Counted from the stretch's first letter, positions 21,901 to 33,452 are shown. The stretch is 64,000 nucleotides of DNA from Globisporangium splendens (GCA_006386115.1 VFIW01000147.1:27057-91056), one strand, 5' to 3'. Notes: generated by a model not told the origin, from the letters alone. Program-made: numbers and translations.

Positions 21901-23992
21901 GTGGGAGTATCTCGGTGAAGACCTGGTCGCTGCAGAGGGACGCAATCCCGAGTGGAAAGACGATCTAAAGCGGCAAATGGAATCCTTGCTACCGACCCTG
22001 GACCTCGAGTGGAGATCAGACGGATGTGTAGGTGTGTACTTTGGGAGAAAACCTGAGCAGACGATTTATCAACTATCAGAAGAGACTCGAGCGTTCTGGC
22101 CGTCCTTTCAGTGGAACGACAACCCCTGGATAATCGACAGTCAAGGCAAGCAGTACACGGTCAAAACGGTTTCTTTCCTGAAAGAATGCAATTTGGCCAG
22201 CTTCAACGTGAGAAGGGAAGAGGAGCGAGTGTTCTCCGTGCGGCTACCAATCAAGTCGGCGACTCTCACGTCCAAACGAATGGCCGTCCTGCGGAAACTC
22301 GTAACCAGCATCATTCTATGCTCACCGGAGATAGAAATCGATGCAGGCAACCAGCTAATTAGTCACCAGGAGTCGCGGAGCAGGAAACGCACAAAACAAG
22401 AGTACAAGTGGATCAGCAACGGCATGGGAACCATCATCGCGATGCCAGGGTCGGAGAGGAGCCACACGGACTACATTCAGATGCAACGGCAAGCAAACGG
22501 AGTTCTCTGGACAGTGACCGACTGGACCGGGGATGCTACCTGCCAACAAGACGTTGCAATGATCGAAGAAGAAATAAAGACTGTAGGGTGGACATTCAAA
22601 CCGCACCCGCTCACGACGCATTGTCCGTGGCTGGTGCATGAACGTACTCCCCCAAACAGCATCCAGAAGACAATTGACCGAGCAAGAACACGGAGGCTGC
22701 ACAGCAAGCTGTATCAAGGTCTCGGAGTACTCGTAGACAAGCTCAACGAAGTCGCGAAAACTGACCAGTGGTATAGTCATGTGCAGTATCGGCTACCAGC
22801 AGATCTATGGAAGCAACGAGGATGTCTTACACCGTATCAGATGTGGACGACATACCGGATTTCTGCGATGCAGCTCAACCTGTTCCATCCGGGAAGGATC
22901 GAGTCTTCGGCGTGTCCAAGCAATGCCGGATGTGGGGAAACAAAAGAAACTATCTCACACATAGTCTGGAGTTGCAAGCGAGCGCAAGCCGCGTGGACGG
23001 CGTTCCTCGGGCGATGGATTGGTCGAACATTGACGGAGCAAGCACTCAACCTCTTCCTGCCTCATGTTGCTAGCCGCACAGCCCCGCCAGGTCAACGATC
23101 TTTGCTCCGGGAATTGGAAAAGAGCTTCGGGTTCATTACTCCGGAACACTCGACAGCACTACAGAAACTGTGGTTTATCGTCACATCAAGCATCCCAGTA
23201 TTGCTGTGGAGAACGAGAGTGGAAATAGTGCATGAACGGCAACACGTTGCTATCGAAGAAAGCACCAAGCGTGTGTGGACGGCGTGTGTGATGCAAGTGC
23301 GAGCTGTGGCTCATCGGATGAGAACGCTCAAAGGAGAAAAGATCAATGCAACGTGCCTGAGCCAACTGCTCAGCGTACTGGAGAGACAAGACTTGTCGCG
23401 CCAACTGGAAGCATGGGCGACGGCGCGTTTGTATTTCGATGGAGGTGCACGCGGCAACCCAGGTCCAGGAGGCAGCGGCTGGGCACTCATCTTCCTGAAT
23501 GAACGCAGCAATCGATGGGAACTCAAAGCATGCGGCTATGCGTACATGGGACCAGAAGTCACGAACAACAGGTGCGAATATAGCGCACTGAAAGATGGCC
23601 TGGCATACAGTGCACACTACCTACAGCACTATGAAGTCAAGTTGGAAGTCTTCGGAGATAGCCAAATGATTATCGCAGCCCAGAACGGGTTCGCCTCAAT
23701 ACGCCAGACCGAGTTGCAGCCACTAGCAGTTCGGGTAAACCAAATCATCGCCAACTTTGCGTGGATCTCTTGGAATCACACAAAACGAGAACAAAACAAA
23801 ATGGCCGATCTTCTCGCCAACGTGGCAATGAATTCCAAGAGTGCGAAGATACTCACCGACGAATCGCGGGGAAATGATCAAATTCTTATGTCCCAAGTCG
23901 CAGCTCTACTCGACAATGATATCGGTGCCACACCGTCAAAACTTCGAAACACCTCACTGTCAGCAGTGTTAATGAGACTCAGGAATTCTTAA
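18966..23992 (+). pseudogene. LINE ORF2: APE endonuclease, reverse transcriptase, RNase H
   Basis: The ATG at 18966 opens the frame. The endonuclease shows TQNVCG, LQETRI, GGDFDCVID and YSDHQAV (about 19050-19790). The reverse transcriptase follows with YRPITLL, AMLDFMKAYDTLDR, SGIRQGCPLAPLLF and the catalytic FVDD near 21178. A Cys/His cluster lies near 22909-22975. RNase H spans about 23425-23830 with YFDGGARGNPGPGG, NNRCEYSALKDGL, FGDSQ and NKMADLLAN, so its acidic residues are intact. A frameshift near 21215 and an in-frame TGA at 21440 break the frame just after the RT active site, so the copy cannot make full-length enzyme. Confidence 0.92.
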
Positions 23993-24039
23993 ACTATATG
24001 TAGATCATAAGTTAAATAGAATTACCTTCTCTCTCTCTC

Positions 24040-24056
24040 TGGACACCATCGAAAGC
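24040..24056 (+). repeat. Right target-site duplication of the LINE
   Basis: This is an exact copy of 14739-14755, directly after the CT-rich tail of the element and followed by a run of T. Confidence 0.8.
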
Positions 24057-25134
24057 TGAAGACTTTTTTTTTCTGGGGTAATTTTTAATCAACACCCAGT
24101 TCGGCAAAGTAATTGCTAAACAGTAACCAATCACCAAATGCGCTCCTCTGTCCATCAAACGGGCTTCTAATCCTATTCACACTTGTATTCTGTATAGTAC
24201 AAAACCTTGTTTGCGATGTTTTGAGGTAAGGCAGCTGCAACTGCCATATACAGATCCGACAGCTGTAACCCACTCAGTCTAATATCAAGACGAGATGTTG
24301 CTGTATCCTCACTTTCCATTTGTCTCCTTTGGACCTCTTGTGCAACTTCGCCGTAACTCCACTTGGGGTCATGCTACAAATGAGCCAACAAGTCACATTC
24401 ACTGTACTGTGGGCTTCATGGCACGACTCCGGACCATAGTGCTGCAAAACGTGGATGTAAACTTCAAATGCAAGCCATGAGTGGATTCGATTGCGCTCGC
24501 TTCATGGAGACAGATCATTCAAACGCCAAGACAAGGGACAAATGCAGTCGAAAATCTCAGTGAAATCCCATTGTAGCTATGCAAGGGTAAATAGAGTAGC
24601 AGCCGCTGGTATTAAATTATGTCTTTAAACAGACATACAGAGGAGAGAATTGAAGCCTAAAGTGCATTCTAAATGTCAGCTCTGGCGTGAGCGACTTTGG
24701 CCAAAGTGAAAGCTAGAAATACAGTTCCGAACGATGGATCAACTGAAACGGAGTGATGGTGACCCTCCAATAACAGCTTGGCGCAATCTTCGGATTACAC
24801 AAAAGCGTCGAATGATAGTCACACCATCACTCCGATACAGGGAAACCATCATTCTAATACCGTCGTAATCTGCAGATTGCGGTTTGTGGTGCGGGAGTAG
24901 AGTTGCTATCTCTCCTCTAAGGAAACACCACGGACTTGCTTTTCCGTATACCTCGACCATGCCCACTGTAAGCTACGAACTTTTTTCGCCGCCCAACTGA
25001 AGCTCATTCGACAATTTGCGTTCGCAGCAACATCGCTTACTGAGCCTCGTTATCCGAAGATGCTACGAGAAAGAACCATGCAAACGAAGACACCACACCG
25101 CAGTGTGTGGAAATCGACACGCCTCATCAAACCC
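24057..25134. other. No recognised gene between the LINE and the ABC half-gene
   Basis: Only short frames occur. A near-perfect inverted repeat, CGGAGTGATGGTGAC at about 24749-24763 and its complement with a 2-bp insertion at about 24819-24835, could form a hairpin or mark a small transposon relic. The native upstream region and start codon of the following ABC copy are absent; homology to the other copies begins at about 25135. Confidence 0.5.
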
Positions 25135-27100
25135 CTTCGAGGTGCATTTTGATCACGTGGATAATCCACAAGAGTCGGCGTCCAAACAAGCGTCCACAAC
25201 AGATGGACAACTCGTCTCCCTCGGAGAACTCTTCTCCTACGCTGACAGCACCGACAAGCTGCTCATGCTTGCAGGTACGATCGGTGCACTCGGCGCTGGA
25301 CTCACACAGCCACTGCAGATCGTTCTCCTTGGCGATACAATCAACTCGTTCAACCCAGCGACTCCACTGGATCCCGCGGACATGCGCGACGACATCAACC
25401 GCGCGTCGCTCAACTTTGTGATCCTCGGACTCTGTGTCATCGTTGCGGGTTTCTTCCAGGTCGCGTGCTGGTCCATGACTGCGTCGCGCCAGGCAAAGCG
25501 GATCCGCAGTGCCTATGTCAGCGCGATCATCACCAAGGAGATCGGCTGGTTTGATGTGAACGAGCCCATGCAACTCGCGACGCGAGTCGCAGACTCTACT
25601 GTCACCATCCAAGAAGGCATGGGTCGTAAGGTCGGCGATGGGCTTCAGTTCTTCTCGATGGCGTTCGGCGGCATCACCATTGGTCTCATCAAAGGTTGGG
25701 AACTGGCACTGGTCCTGCTCGCGTTCACTCCTTTCATTGCGTTCACGGCGTATCTGGCGATGAAAGTGCTCTCGACAGCAACGCAGTCAGGCATTGAGTC
25801 CTACGGGAAAGCTGGTGCCATCGCCCAGGAATCGCTCAGCAACATCCGCACGGTACACATGTTCAACTCAGTCGACCACTTCGTCAAGAAATATGAAGCT
25901 ACGCTCGGGTTCTCGACTAAAGCTGGTATCAAGAAGGGTTTTGCGGTTGGATGGGGGACTGGGCTGATGTTTTTCACGGTCTTCTGCACGTACGCCTGCG
26001 GCTTGTTCTACGGTGCAGTGAAAGTGGCAAACGACCGACTCGATGGAAACAACTGCGTTGGGAGTGGCTGTTATGACGGTGGACGAGTTCTGACGGTGTT
26101 CTTTGCGGTTATCATGGGTGCGATGGCTCTCGGTCAAGCTGGTCCAAGCGCGCAAGCAATCTTCTCCGCTCGTGCCGCTGCGTACAACGTGTTCGACGTT
26201 ATCAAGCGCAAATCGCTCATCGATCCGCTGAGTGACGACGGCAAGAAGTTGGCAAGCGTGGCTGGTGAGATCGAGATCGACAGCGTATCGTTCGCCTATC
26301 CCAGTCGTCCTGAAGTGATGGTGTGCAAGAACTACTCACTCAATATCAAGGCAGGCGAGACCGTGGCTCTCGTCGGCCCAAGTGGCAGTGGAAAGAGCAC
26401 GATCGTGTCGCTGCTCGAGCGATTCTACGATCCGCTGAGCGGCTCTGTGAAGGTCGATGGCGTCGATGTCCGAGAGCTGAACGTGAAGTGGTTGCGCGAG
26501 CAAGTGGGTCTCGTTGGCCAGGAGCCGTCACTCTTCGCGACGTCCATCATGGAGAACATCCGCTACGGAGCACCGTCGGCCACGGACGACCAAGTGATCG
26601 AAGCCGCCAAGATGGCCAACGCGTACAACTTCATCAAGGAATTCCCTCAGGGGTTCAATACGGAAGTGGGCGAGCGTGGCACCCAGCTGTCGGGCGGCCA
26701 GAAGCAGCGCATCGCCATCGCGAGAGCCATTATCAAGAACCCGCCGATCCTGTTGCTGGATGAAGCCACGAGTGCGCTTGATACGGAGAGCGAGCGCATC
26801 GTGCAGGAATCGCTGGACAGTCTGTTGGCGGCGTCCAAGCGCACGACCATCATCGTGGCGCATCGCCTGTCGACGATTCGTAATGCGGACCGCATCGCTG
26901 TGCACAGTGGCGGGTCGATTGTGGAGATTGGTTCGCACGACGAGCTGATGGGTCTTCCAAATGGTCACTACCGGATGCTCGTGGAAGCGCAGAATCGGTC
27001 GCAGAATGAGGAAAAGAAGCAAGCTGCTGAGGATATGGAACATGCAAATGCTGACTCCGCTGCGTTGGATGTTGGACAGCGCCTCTCGGTATTCTCGTGA
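25135..27100 (+). pseudogene. ABCB half-gene relic: TMD1-NBD1 only, ends in the linker
   Basis: Homology to the intact transporters runs from just after their start (VHFDHVDNPQ) through TMD1 and a complete NBD1 ([28 protein letters not shown]), then stops in the linker after GQRLSV with two foreign residues and a stop. The second half is missing. The frame is open upstream only through unrelated sequence, and I find no in-frame ATG before the one in TMD1 near 25266, so the native start is lost. Membrane domain 1 resembles copy 2, NBD1 codons match the copy at 29032, and the linker equals copy 1. A dimerising half-transporter is possible in principle, but a pseudogene is more likely. Confidence 0.85.
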
Positions 27101-28875
27101 AACGACACGACGTCACCATGCTACTGATGTCTTTGGAGAACAAACGACATGCTTTGCTGGAATTCGCTTGACTTGTACACACCAGGAACAACGTTGGGAA
27201 AAACGCTCGACTTCTTCCAAACTGAAAACGCATCAATAATCCCGAGCACCTCGACCGTGGTGCCCCTGGTAAGTAGCTGCTTGCCAACCTCCTGCAGCGT
27301 CAGCAGCCGCTCTCCACTTGCAAAATGATCGATAAGGTATTTTGTCGTCTGCAGGGGCACACTAGAACCAAAAGTGCGCTGTGGTTTTTTGAGCTTGGAC
27401 CGACCGCTAACCTTCACGGCACAATAGTGTTTGCCGATAGGGTGATTGCGTTTTGTGTTCATTTGCGCGACAACAACATTGTACCGGAGAGCACCTTCGT
27501 TGTCGAAGCACGCTCCACTTTCGCATAGACAAACAGGACACTGGCGAGCGCGAGTCTTTTTCTCTCTTCGCACTGCGTTTCCTACATTGTAACCATTTGG
27601 TCGGATCACACAAAATACAAACAAGCATCAGCACAATTTGGCATTTACCTCGACGTCGCTCGACTCCAGCATGGGTATAAACGTACTTTCGAGCTTGAAT
27701 CGGGCGGTCTGTTGGTCCGCAATCGGTTGGAAGCTCTCATTCATTCGGTATCATTGTCGATAGCATCACGCACAGAAGATTGTTGCACACGCCGATATAC
27801 ACAGCGCTACGTATGCTGCAAGCTGGGTTGTGTTGAAGTACAAGATTGCAATTCGGCATGAGCTTACATGTTGAATGCACTTACCGAAATGGCTGAAACA
27901 TTCGCTCCTTGTACTCATCGAAGAAAGGAATAAACTCATCCCATGAGTTTAAGCGCGTGTTGTCCATTGCGTCTAGCTCAACGAGTTTATTCGCTGTCGA
28001 TTCGCCGACTGTCGAATCTCCAGAGAAACCCGTGCATATAAACCTACTGAGTGCACTGTTTGGTGAGAGAGAATTCATATATCCTAACGTTTGGGTCACA
28101 CAAACCCTAAAGAGTTGTTACTGATAGTATAAAACTGAGTAAAGTGTTCAAACCCTAAAACAAACCCTAGCTGGCAGAGAGAAGTCTTCTCTGGAGGTGG
28201 CACGATCCCTGACTGAGATGAAGAGGTTAGCAGACCTTGCCTCTATTGAGCTTTCGTATGGACAGCCTTTCAGATAGGGTACGGGTGGCACGTAACACGT
28301 CCTCACCAGACGTGTCTGAATGACAGCCCGGTCCAGTCAATGCATGCATTCTTACGCAGAAGAGGGAAGACAGCTGAAGGCGTCCAGTCAGACCCACCAG
28401 GGCTCTCTTGTCGTCGTTCCACGCGCGCGGTTTGTGAGCAAAGCAGAAGTCAAAAGGAGTGCCGCCAATGCTTTGTTGGGCTTCGCAGGCGAATCCTAGG
28501 AAGCACGAACACACACTCTTGGGCCAACACTCGTCGCTGTTTACAGCAGCCAGTGGTACTGTAATCGAGAAAGTGCAGACGTGGTGCTGCCGAGTGGGAA
28601 ACCACTTCAAAGAGGGTCCTTCTAGTCTATTTATAACTAAAAGAGGAACCCACCAGCATGACTCAGAAGGGTCCATCTTTCAAACGTTGTGTTACCCGTT
28701 GTGTCCGAGATTCACACAAGTTCTCCACGTTGCACGCAACATGCATTCGTAATCTCAGGAATGAATGATTGAAGCGTTCATGGGCACAAACGCTTCAACG
28801 AGCGCCTGGCACTATACCAGAGTATGGGACGCCTTCCAGCCTACGAAGTCCGCGCAGTGGCATACTGCCATTGAC
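27101..28875. other. No recognised gene; possible decayed minus-strand coding sequence
   Basis: A minus-strand frame of ~165 codons (27121-27624) lacks an ATG at its start. It contains CPVCLCESGAC and a later HYC, so it may be an exon or the remnant of a zinc-binding protein, possibly transposase-derived; I do not recognise it. A second minus-strand frame at 28227-28676 is Cys-rich but matches no family I know. Confidence 0.35.
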
Positions 28876-28892
28876 CTCATTGTTGAATTTCC
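28876..28892 (+). promoter_or_regulatory. Candidate oomycete Inr/FPR core promoter
   Basis: CTCATTGTTGAATTTCC fits the oomycete initiator plus flanking promoter region pattern (TCATT followed after a short gap by A/T-TTT and C). It lies 140-156 bp before the ATG of the following ABC transporter, a little farther than the usual distance for this motif. Similarity is by eye only. Confidence 0.45.
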
Positions 28893-29031
28893 TCCCAACA
28901 GCAAAAGCAACACCCCAAGAACGAGACAAGAAGAGCGGCCAAGTAACAGGAAGACGCGTCGCCTACACTCCCATTGACTCTGCGCATCAGCTTCGTCCAT
29001 TGTGAACAAGTTCGTATCTACCGTCTGAACA

Positions 29032-32000
29032 ATGGCTGATCCTCAGCCTACGCACTACGTGCCTGTCGAGACCCCTCGTACGACCGACAATTGCCTCGAT
29101 GTGAACTTTGATCAGGTGGATAATCCGCAAGAGTCAGCGTCCAAACAATCGTCCACAACAGATGGCCAACTCGTTCCGCTACGTGAACTCTTCTCCTACG
29201 CCGATACGACCGACAAGCTACTCATGCTCGCGGGTACAATTGGCGCCCTGGGAGCTGGGCTCGGCCAACCGCTGCAGTTTGTCTTGTTTGGAGACGTCCT
29301 CAACGCGTTCAACCCGACGGAGCCCATGCCTGCTGATGTTATCCGTGATGGTGCCAACACCGTCGCCCTTCACTTTGTCATTCTCGGTCTCGGCGTGATC
29401 GTCGCGGGTTTCTTCCAGGTCGCGTGCTGGTCCATGACTGCGTCGCGTCAGGCAAAGCGGATCCGCAGTGCCTACGTCAGCGCGGTCATCACCAAGGAGA
29501 TCGGCTGGTTTGATGTGAACGAGCCCATGCAACTCGCGACGCGAGTCGCAGACTCTACTGTCACCATCCAGGAAGGCATGGGTCGTAAGGTCGGCGATGG
29601 GCTTCAGTTCTTCTCCATGGCGGTCTCCGGCATTGTTATCGGACTCGTCAAGGGCTGGGAGCTCACTCTCCTTTTGATCGCGTTTACACCATTTATCGCA
29701 CTGTCAGCATATCTCTCGGTTCGAGTGCTATCGTCGGCGACCCAGTCAGGCATCGAGTCCTATGGCAAAGCTGGAGCTATCGCGCAAGAATCCCTCGGCA
29801 ACATCCGTACGGTGCACATGTTCAACGCAGTTGACCAATTTGCAAGAAAGTACGAACGTGCGTTGGAGCTCTCGACCAAAGCTGGCATCAAGAAAGGATT
29901 CGCTGTCGGTTGGGGGACGGGGCTGATGTTTCTCGTGATATTCTCCACCTATGCCTGCGGTTTGTTTTACGGCACGGTGAAAATCGCAAACAGTCATCTC
30001 GATGGGAAGACATGCACTGGTAATGGCTGTTACGATGGTGGTCGTGTGTTAGTGGTATTCTTCGCTGTTCTCATGGGAGCCGTCGCATTGGGTCAGGCTG
30101 GACCGAGTGTCCAAGCAATCTTCTCCGCTCGTGCCGCTGCGTACAACGTGTTCGACGTTATCAAGCGCAAATCGCTCATCGATCCGCTGAGTGACGGTGG
30201 CAAGAAGTTGGCAAGCGTGGCTGGTGAGATCGAGATCGACAGCGTATCGTTCGCCTATCCCAGTCGTCCTGAAGTGATGGTGTGCAAGAACTACTCACTC
30301 AATATCAAGGCAGGCGAGACCGTGGCTCTCGTCGGCCCAAGTGGCAGTGGAAAGAGCACGATCGTGTCGCTGCTCGAGCGATTCTACGATCCGCTGAGCG
30401 GCTCTGTGAAGGTCGATGGCGTCGATGTTCGAGAGCTGAACGTGAAGTGGTTGCGCGAGCAAGTGGGTCTCGTTGGCCAGGAGCCGTCACTCTTCGCGAC
30501 GTCCATCATGGAGAACATCCGCTACGGAGCACCGTCGGCTACGGACGACCAAGTGATCGAAGCCGCCAAGATGGCCAACGCGTACAACTTCATCAAGGAA
30601 TTCCCTCAGGGGTTCAATACGGAAGTGGGCGAGCGTGGCACCCAGCTGTCGGGCGGCCAGAAGCAGCGCATCGCCATCGCGAGAGCCATTATCAAGAACC
30701 CGCCGATCCTGTTGCTGGATGAAGCCACGAGTGCGCTTGATACGGAGAGCGAGCGCATCGTGCAGGAATCGCTGGACAGTCTGTTGGCGGCGTCCAAGCG
30801 CACGACCATCATCGTGGCGCATCGCCTGTCGACGATTCGTAATGCGGACCGCATCGCTGTGCACAGTGGCGGGTCGATTGTGGAGATTGGTTCGCACGAC
30901 GAGCTGATGGGTCTTCCAAATGGTCACTACCGGATGCTCGTGGAAGCGCAGAATCGGTCGCAGAATGACACACAGAAGGAGCAGGTAGATGGCGATTTGA
31001 CAGTCGCTGCAACATTTGAACCAAAAAGTTCACACCTTCAAGTAAAACGATCCATCAGCAAGACCAGCGTCCATGTTGACAAGGGAGGCGACGTGGACAT
31101 TGTGGAAAGTGAGACTGGCAGTGGCGATGATGAAGACCTTCCCCAAGTGCCCAACTCGCGCATCTGGAAAATGAGTCTGCCCGAGTGGAAGTACATGGCG
31201 CTCGGCGGCTTTGGTGCCGTGCTGAACGCCGCGATGTTCCCCGTGTGGGGTGTCCTGCTGACGAAAATGACGGTGCTCTGGTTCCAGTATGACAAGACCA
31301 AGCACGATATGCTGACCGATGCACGGTACTGGGCGCTCGCGTTTGTCGCGCTCGGTATCGTCTTCTTGATATCCTCGACGATTCAACAGTACGGGTTTGG
31401 TGTCGCATCCCAGAAGCTGGTCTCGCGCGTTCGTCTGGCAGCATTCACCGCGATGCTTCGCCAAGAAATCGGATGGTTCGACTTGCCCAAGAACTCGTCG
31501 GGTGCGCTCGTGGCCCGCCTCGCGACAGACTCGGCGATCTTGCAAGCCATGACCTCGGAGACGCTTAACCAAGGTTTGGTGAACCTCACGACCCTTGTCA
31601 TCGGTCTTGGAATCGCGTTCTACTACAGTTGGCAAATGACGCTCGCCCTTCTCGCCACGGCTCCAATCCTGATCTTCTCGTCGTACATCCAATCGCAGCA
31701 AATGGCAGGCGCACTCAACAGCAAAACCGCCAATGATGCGGACACCGCAGCGGGGGCGCTTCTCTCCGAAGCGATCGGGTCCATCCGCACGGTCGCGTCG
31801 TTCAGTATGGAGAAGGCACTGAACGCAACATACGTCGGATACTTAGGTGCGTCGAAGCAGGCAGACACCAAAGTGGGCATCTCGGGTGGAGCAGCCTATG
31901 GCTTCTCGCAGGGTATGGTGTTCGTCAGCACAGGGTTTCTCTTCTGGCTTGGCGGCAAGTGGGTCACCAACGGGTCGATCACATTTGAAGATCTGATTAT

Positions 32001-32910
32001 GGTCATCACTGTGATTCTCTTCAGTTCGTTCGCTGTGGGGCTAGCCACTCAGAACATGACGGATAGTGCCAAGGCTAAACTTGCAGCTCGCCGAGTGTTC
32101 AAGATCATCGACCGCGTGCCAGAAATCGACTCCACGTCGTCTGCAGGAACTGTCTTGCCCACCGTCAACGGCGACATCGAGTTCAAGAACCTGACGTTCA
32201 CCTACCCGTCTCGTCCCGACGCACAGATCTACAAGAACTACAGCCTCAAGATCGCGCGCGGACAAACCGTGGCGCTCGTGGGTGCGAGTGGAAGCGGCAA
32301 GAGCACGGCCATCTCGCTCCTCGAGCGCTTCTACGACCCCACTTCCGGCACCGTCACGCTCGACGGCACTGACCTGCGCGACCTCAGCTTGCCGTGGGTG
32401 CGCGAGCGCATCTCGCTGGTGAGCCAGGAGCCCGTGCTGTTCGCCGGCACGATCGCCGAGAACATCGCCATGGGCAAACCAGGTGCCACTCGTGAGGAGG
32501 TGATGGACGCGGCCAAGAAAGCCAACGCGTTCGACTTTATCAACAACTTCCCGAACGGCTTTGACACGGACGTGGGCGACCGCGGCGCGCAGGTGTCGGG
32601 CGGTCAGAAGCAGCGCATCGCCATCGCGAGAGCCATCCTGCGCGACCCGGAGGTGCTGCTGCTGGACGAAGCCACGAGTGCGCTGGACAACGAGAGCGAG
32701 CGCGTGGTGCAGGAGTCTCTGGACCGACTGCTGGCGTCCAAACAGCGCACGACGATCATCGTGGCGCACCGGCTGTCGACGATCCGCAACGCGGACGTGA
32801 TCGCCGTGACGCAGGACGGCGCGATCGTGGAGCAGGGCACGCACGACGAGCTGATGCGCGTGCCTGGCGGGATCTACAAGTCGCTCGTGGCGAGACAAGT
32901 GGCTCAGTGA
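29032..32910 (+). CDS. ABCB full transporter (P-glycoprotein/MDR type), copy 3
   Basis: 1292 residues with TMD1 (about 50-360), NBD1 (about 400-645; Walker A GPSGSGKST near 434), a charged Ser/Asp-rich linker (about 645-715), TMD2 (about 720-1015) and NBD2 (about 1050-1288; GASGSGKST near 1083, VSGGQ signature). Catalytic Glu and switch His are present in both domains. The ATG at 29032 starts MADPQPTHYVPVETP, which fits copy 1. Between 29400 and 29620 its DNA is nearly the same as copy 2 and the half-gene, then diverges sharply, suggesting a conversion tract. No intron seen. Predicted exporter; substrate unknown. Confidence 0.93.
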   Translation: MADPQPTHYVPVETPRTTDNCLDVNFDQVDNPQESASKQSSTTDGQLVPLRELFSYADTTDKLLMLAGTIGALGAGLGQPLQFVLFGDVLNAFNPTEPMPADVIRDGANTVALHFVILGLGVIVAGFFQVACWSMTASRQAKRIRSAYVSAVITKEIGWFDVNEPMQLATRVADSTVTIQEGMGRKVGDGLQFFSMAVSGIVIGLVKGWELTLLLIAFTPFIALSAYLSVRVLSSATQSGIESYGKAGAIAQESLGNIRTVHMFNAVDQFARKYERALELSTKAGIKKGFAVGWGTGLMFLVIFSTYACGLFYGTVKIANSHLDGKTCTGNGCYDGGRVLVVFFAVLMGAVALGQAGPSVQAIFSARAAAYNVFDVIKRKSLIDPLSDGGKKLASVAGEIEIDSVSFAYPSRPEVMVCKNYSLNIKAGETVALVGPSGSGKSTIVSLLERFYDPLSGSVKVDGVDVRELNVKWLREQVGLVGQEPSLFATSIMENIRYGAPSATDDQVIEAAKMANAYNFIKEFPQGFNTEVGERGTQLSGGQKQRIAIARAIIKNPPILLLDEATSALDTESERIVQESLDSLLAASKRTTIIVAHRLSTIRNADRIAVHSGGSIVEIGSHDELMGLPNGHYRMLVEAQNRSQNDTQKEQVDGDLTVAATFEPKSSHLQVKRSISKTSVHVDKGGDVDIVESETGSGDDEDLPQVPNSRIWKMSLPEWKYMALGGFGAVLNAAMFPVWGVLLTKMTVLWFQYDKTKHDMLTDARYWALAFVALGIVFLISSTIQQYGFGVASQKLVSRVRLAAFTAMLRQEIGWFDLPKNSSGALVARLATDSAILQAMTSETLNQGLVNLTTLVIGLGIAFYYSWQMTLALLATAPILIFSSYIQSQQMAGALNSKTANDADTAAGALLSEAIGSIRTVASFSMEKALNATYVGYLGASKQADTKVGISGGAAYGFSQGMVFVSTGFLFWLGGKWVTNGSITFEDLIMVITVILFSSFAVGLATQNMTDSAKAKLAARRVFKIIDRVPEIDSTSSAGTVLPTVNGDIEFKNLTFTYPSRPDAQIYKNYSLKIARGQTVALVGASGSGKSTAISLLERFYDPTSGTVTLDGTDLRDLSLPWVRERISLVSQEPVLFAGTIAENIAMGKPGATREEVMDAAKKANAFDFINNFPNGFDTDVGDRGAQVSGGQKQRIAIARAILRDPEVLLLDEATSALDNESERVVQESLDRLLASKQRTTIIVAHRLSTIRNADVIAVTQDGAIVEQGTHDELMRVPGGIYKSLVARQVAQ

Positions 32911-33452
32911 TAGTGACACATGATCGGACTCGTAACCGAAGGATTCGGCTCTGGTATCTTTTGTGCGGCTGTCAACAACGCCTAGCATGATTTCAGTCCA
33001 GAGAGTGTGTTTTTTCTGAACTGTGGGTTCGTTTTTTTTTACCATATTTTCCCATCTCCTTGCAATTTTTCATCCAATTTTTGCTGCTCGAGTGTGGATT
33101 TTTCTTATTTATTTCCGGTATTTTGCATCGCGTGCGTTTTTGTCCCGCGCGTATCAGCGAAATAGAGTGACACCATCGCCGAATTAGTACCTCGAGTGGG
33201 GCCAATTCGTCCCCTACTCTCGTTTTCGCCAATCCTCCCCCTCCAAAACGATACATGATGGCTGAGAAAAACAGCTTCGGCTCGTCTATGTATGGACAGT
33301 GGCTGAGCGCGCATTACCGTCGTGGAGCCAGTGGTCACTCGCTGTTATCTTTACCGCTCACAACCACTTTCGCTCTGTGCGCGAGAGGCGAAGAGCTGCG
33401 TTCGTCGGTCATTTTCAATAAGAATCCGCTTGCATAGCGCCAGTCACCCGCC
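32911..33452. other. Intergenic and probable 5' leader of the TMEM63-type gene
   Basis: No coding domain. T-rich tracts follow the ABC stop codon and may include its 3' end signal. The last ~50 bp hold a start-site-like TCATTTTC. Confidence 0.5.
33409..33416 (+). promoter_or_regulatory. Candidate initiator ahead of the TMEM63-type gene
   Basis: TCATTTTC lies 37-44 bp before the ATG at 33453, a distance typical of oomycete initiators. The short motif alone is weak evidence. Confidence 0.3.

Larger units (their letters stand above)
14756..24039 (+). mobile_element. LINE (non-LTR retrotransposon) with APE endonuclease, RT, RNase H and an OTU domain
   Basis: The 9.3-kb element is bounded by an exact 17-bp duplication and ends in a CT-rich simple repeat (about 24028-24039), as expected for target-primed reverse transcription. 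It carries two ORFs in the usual order, a ~160-bp 5' leader and a short 3' UTR. Both ORFs are broken by a few frameshifts and stops, so this copy is near full length but inactive. The RNase H domain near the end of ORF2 places it among the I/R1/Tad-like groups rather than mammalian L1. The exact clade needs a phylogeny. Confidence 0.88.

Noticed and set aside
25016..25134. 5' part of the open frame before the ABC half-gene
   Set aside because: It begins with TTG, has no in-frame ATG and no similarity to the other copies.
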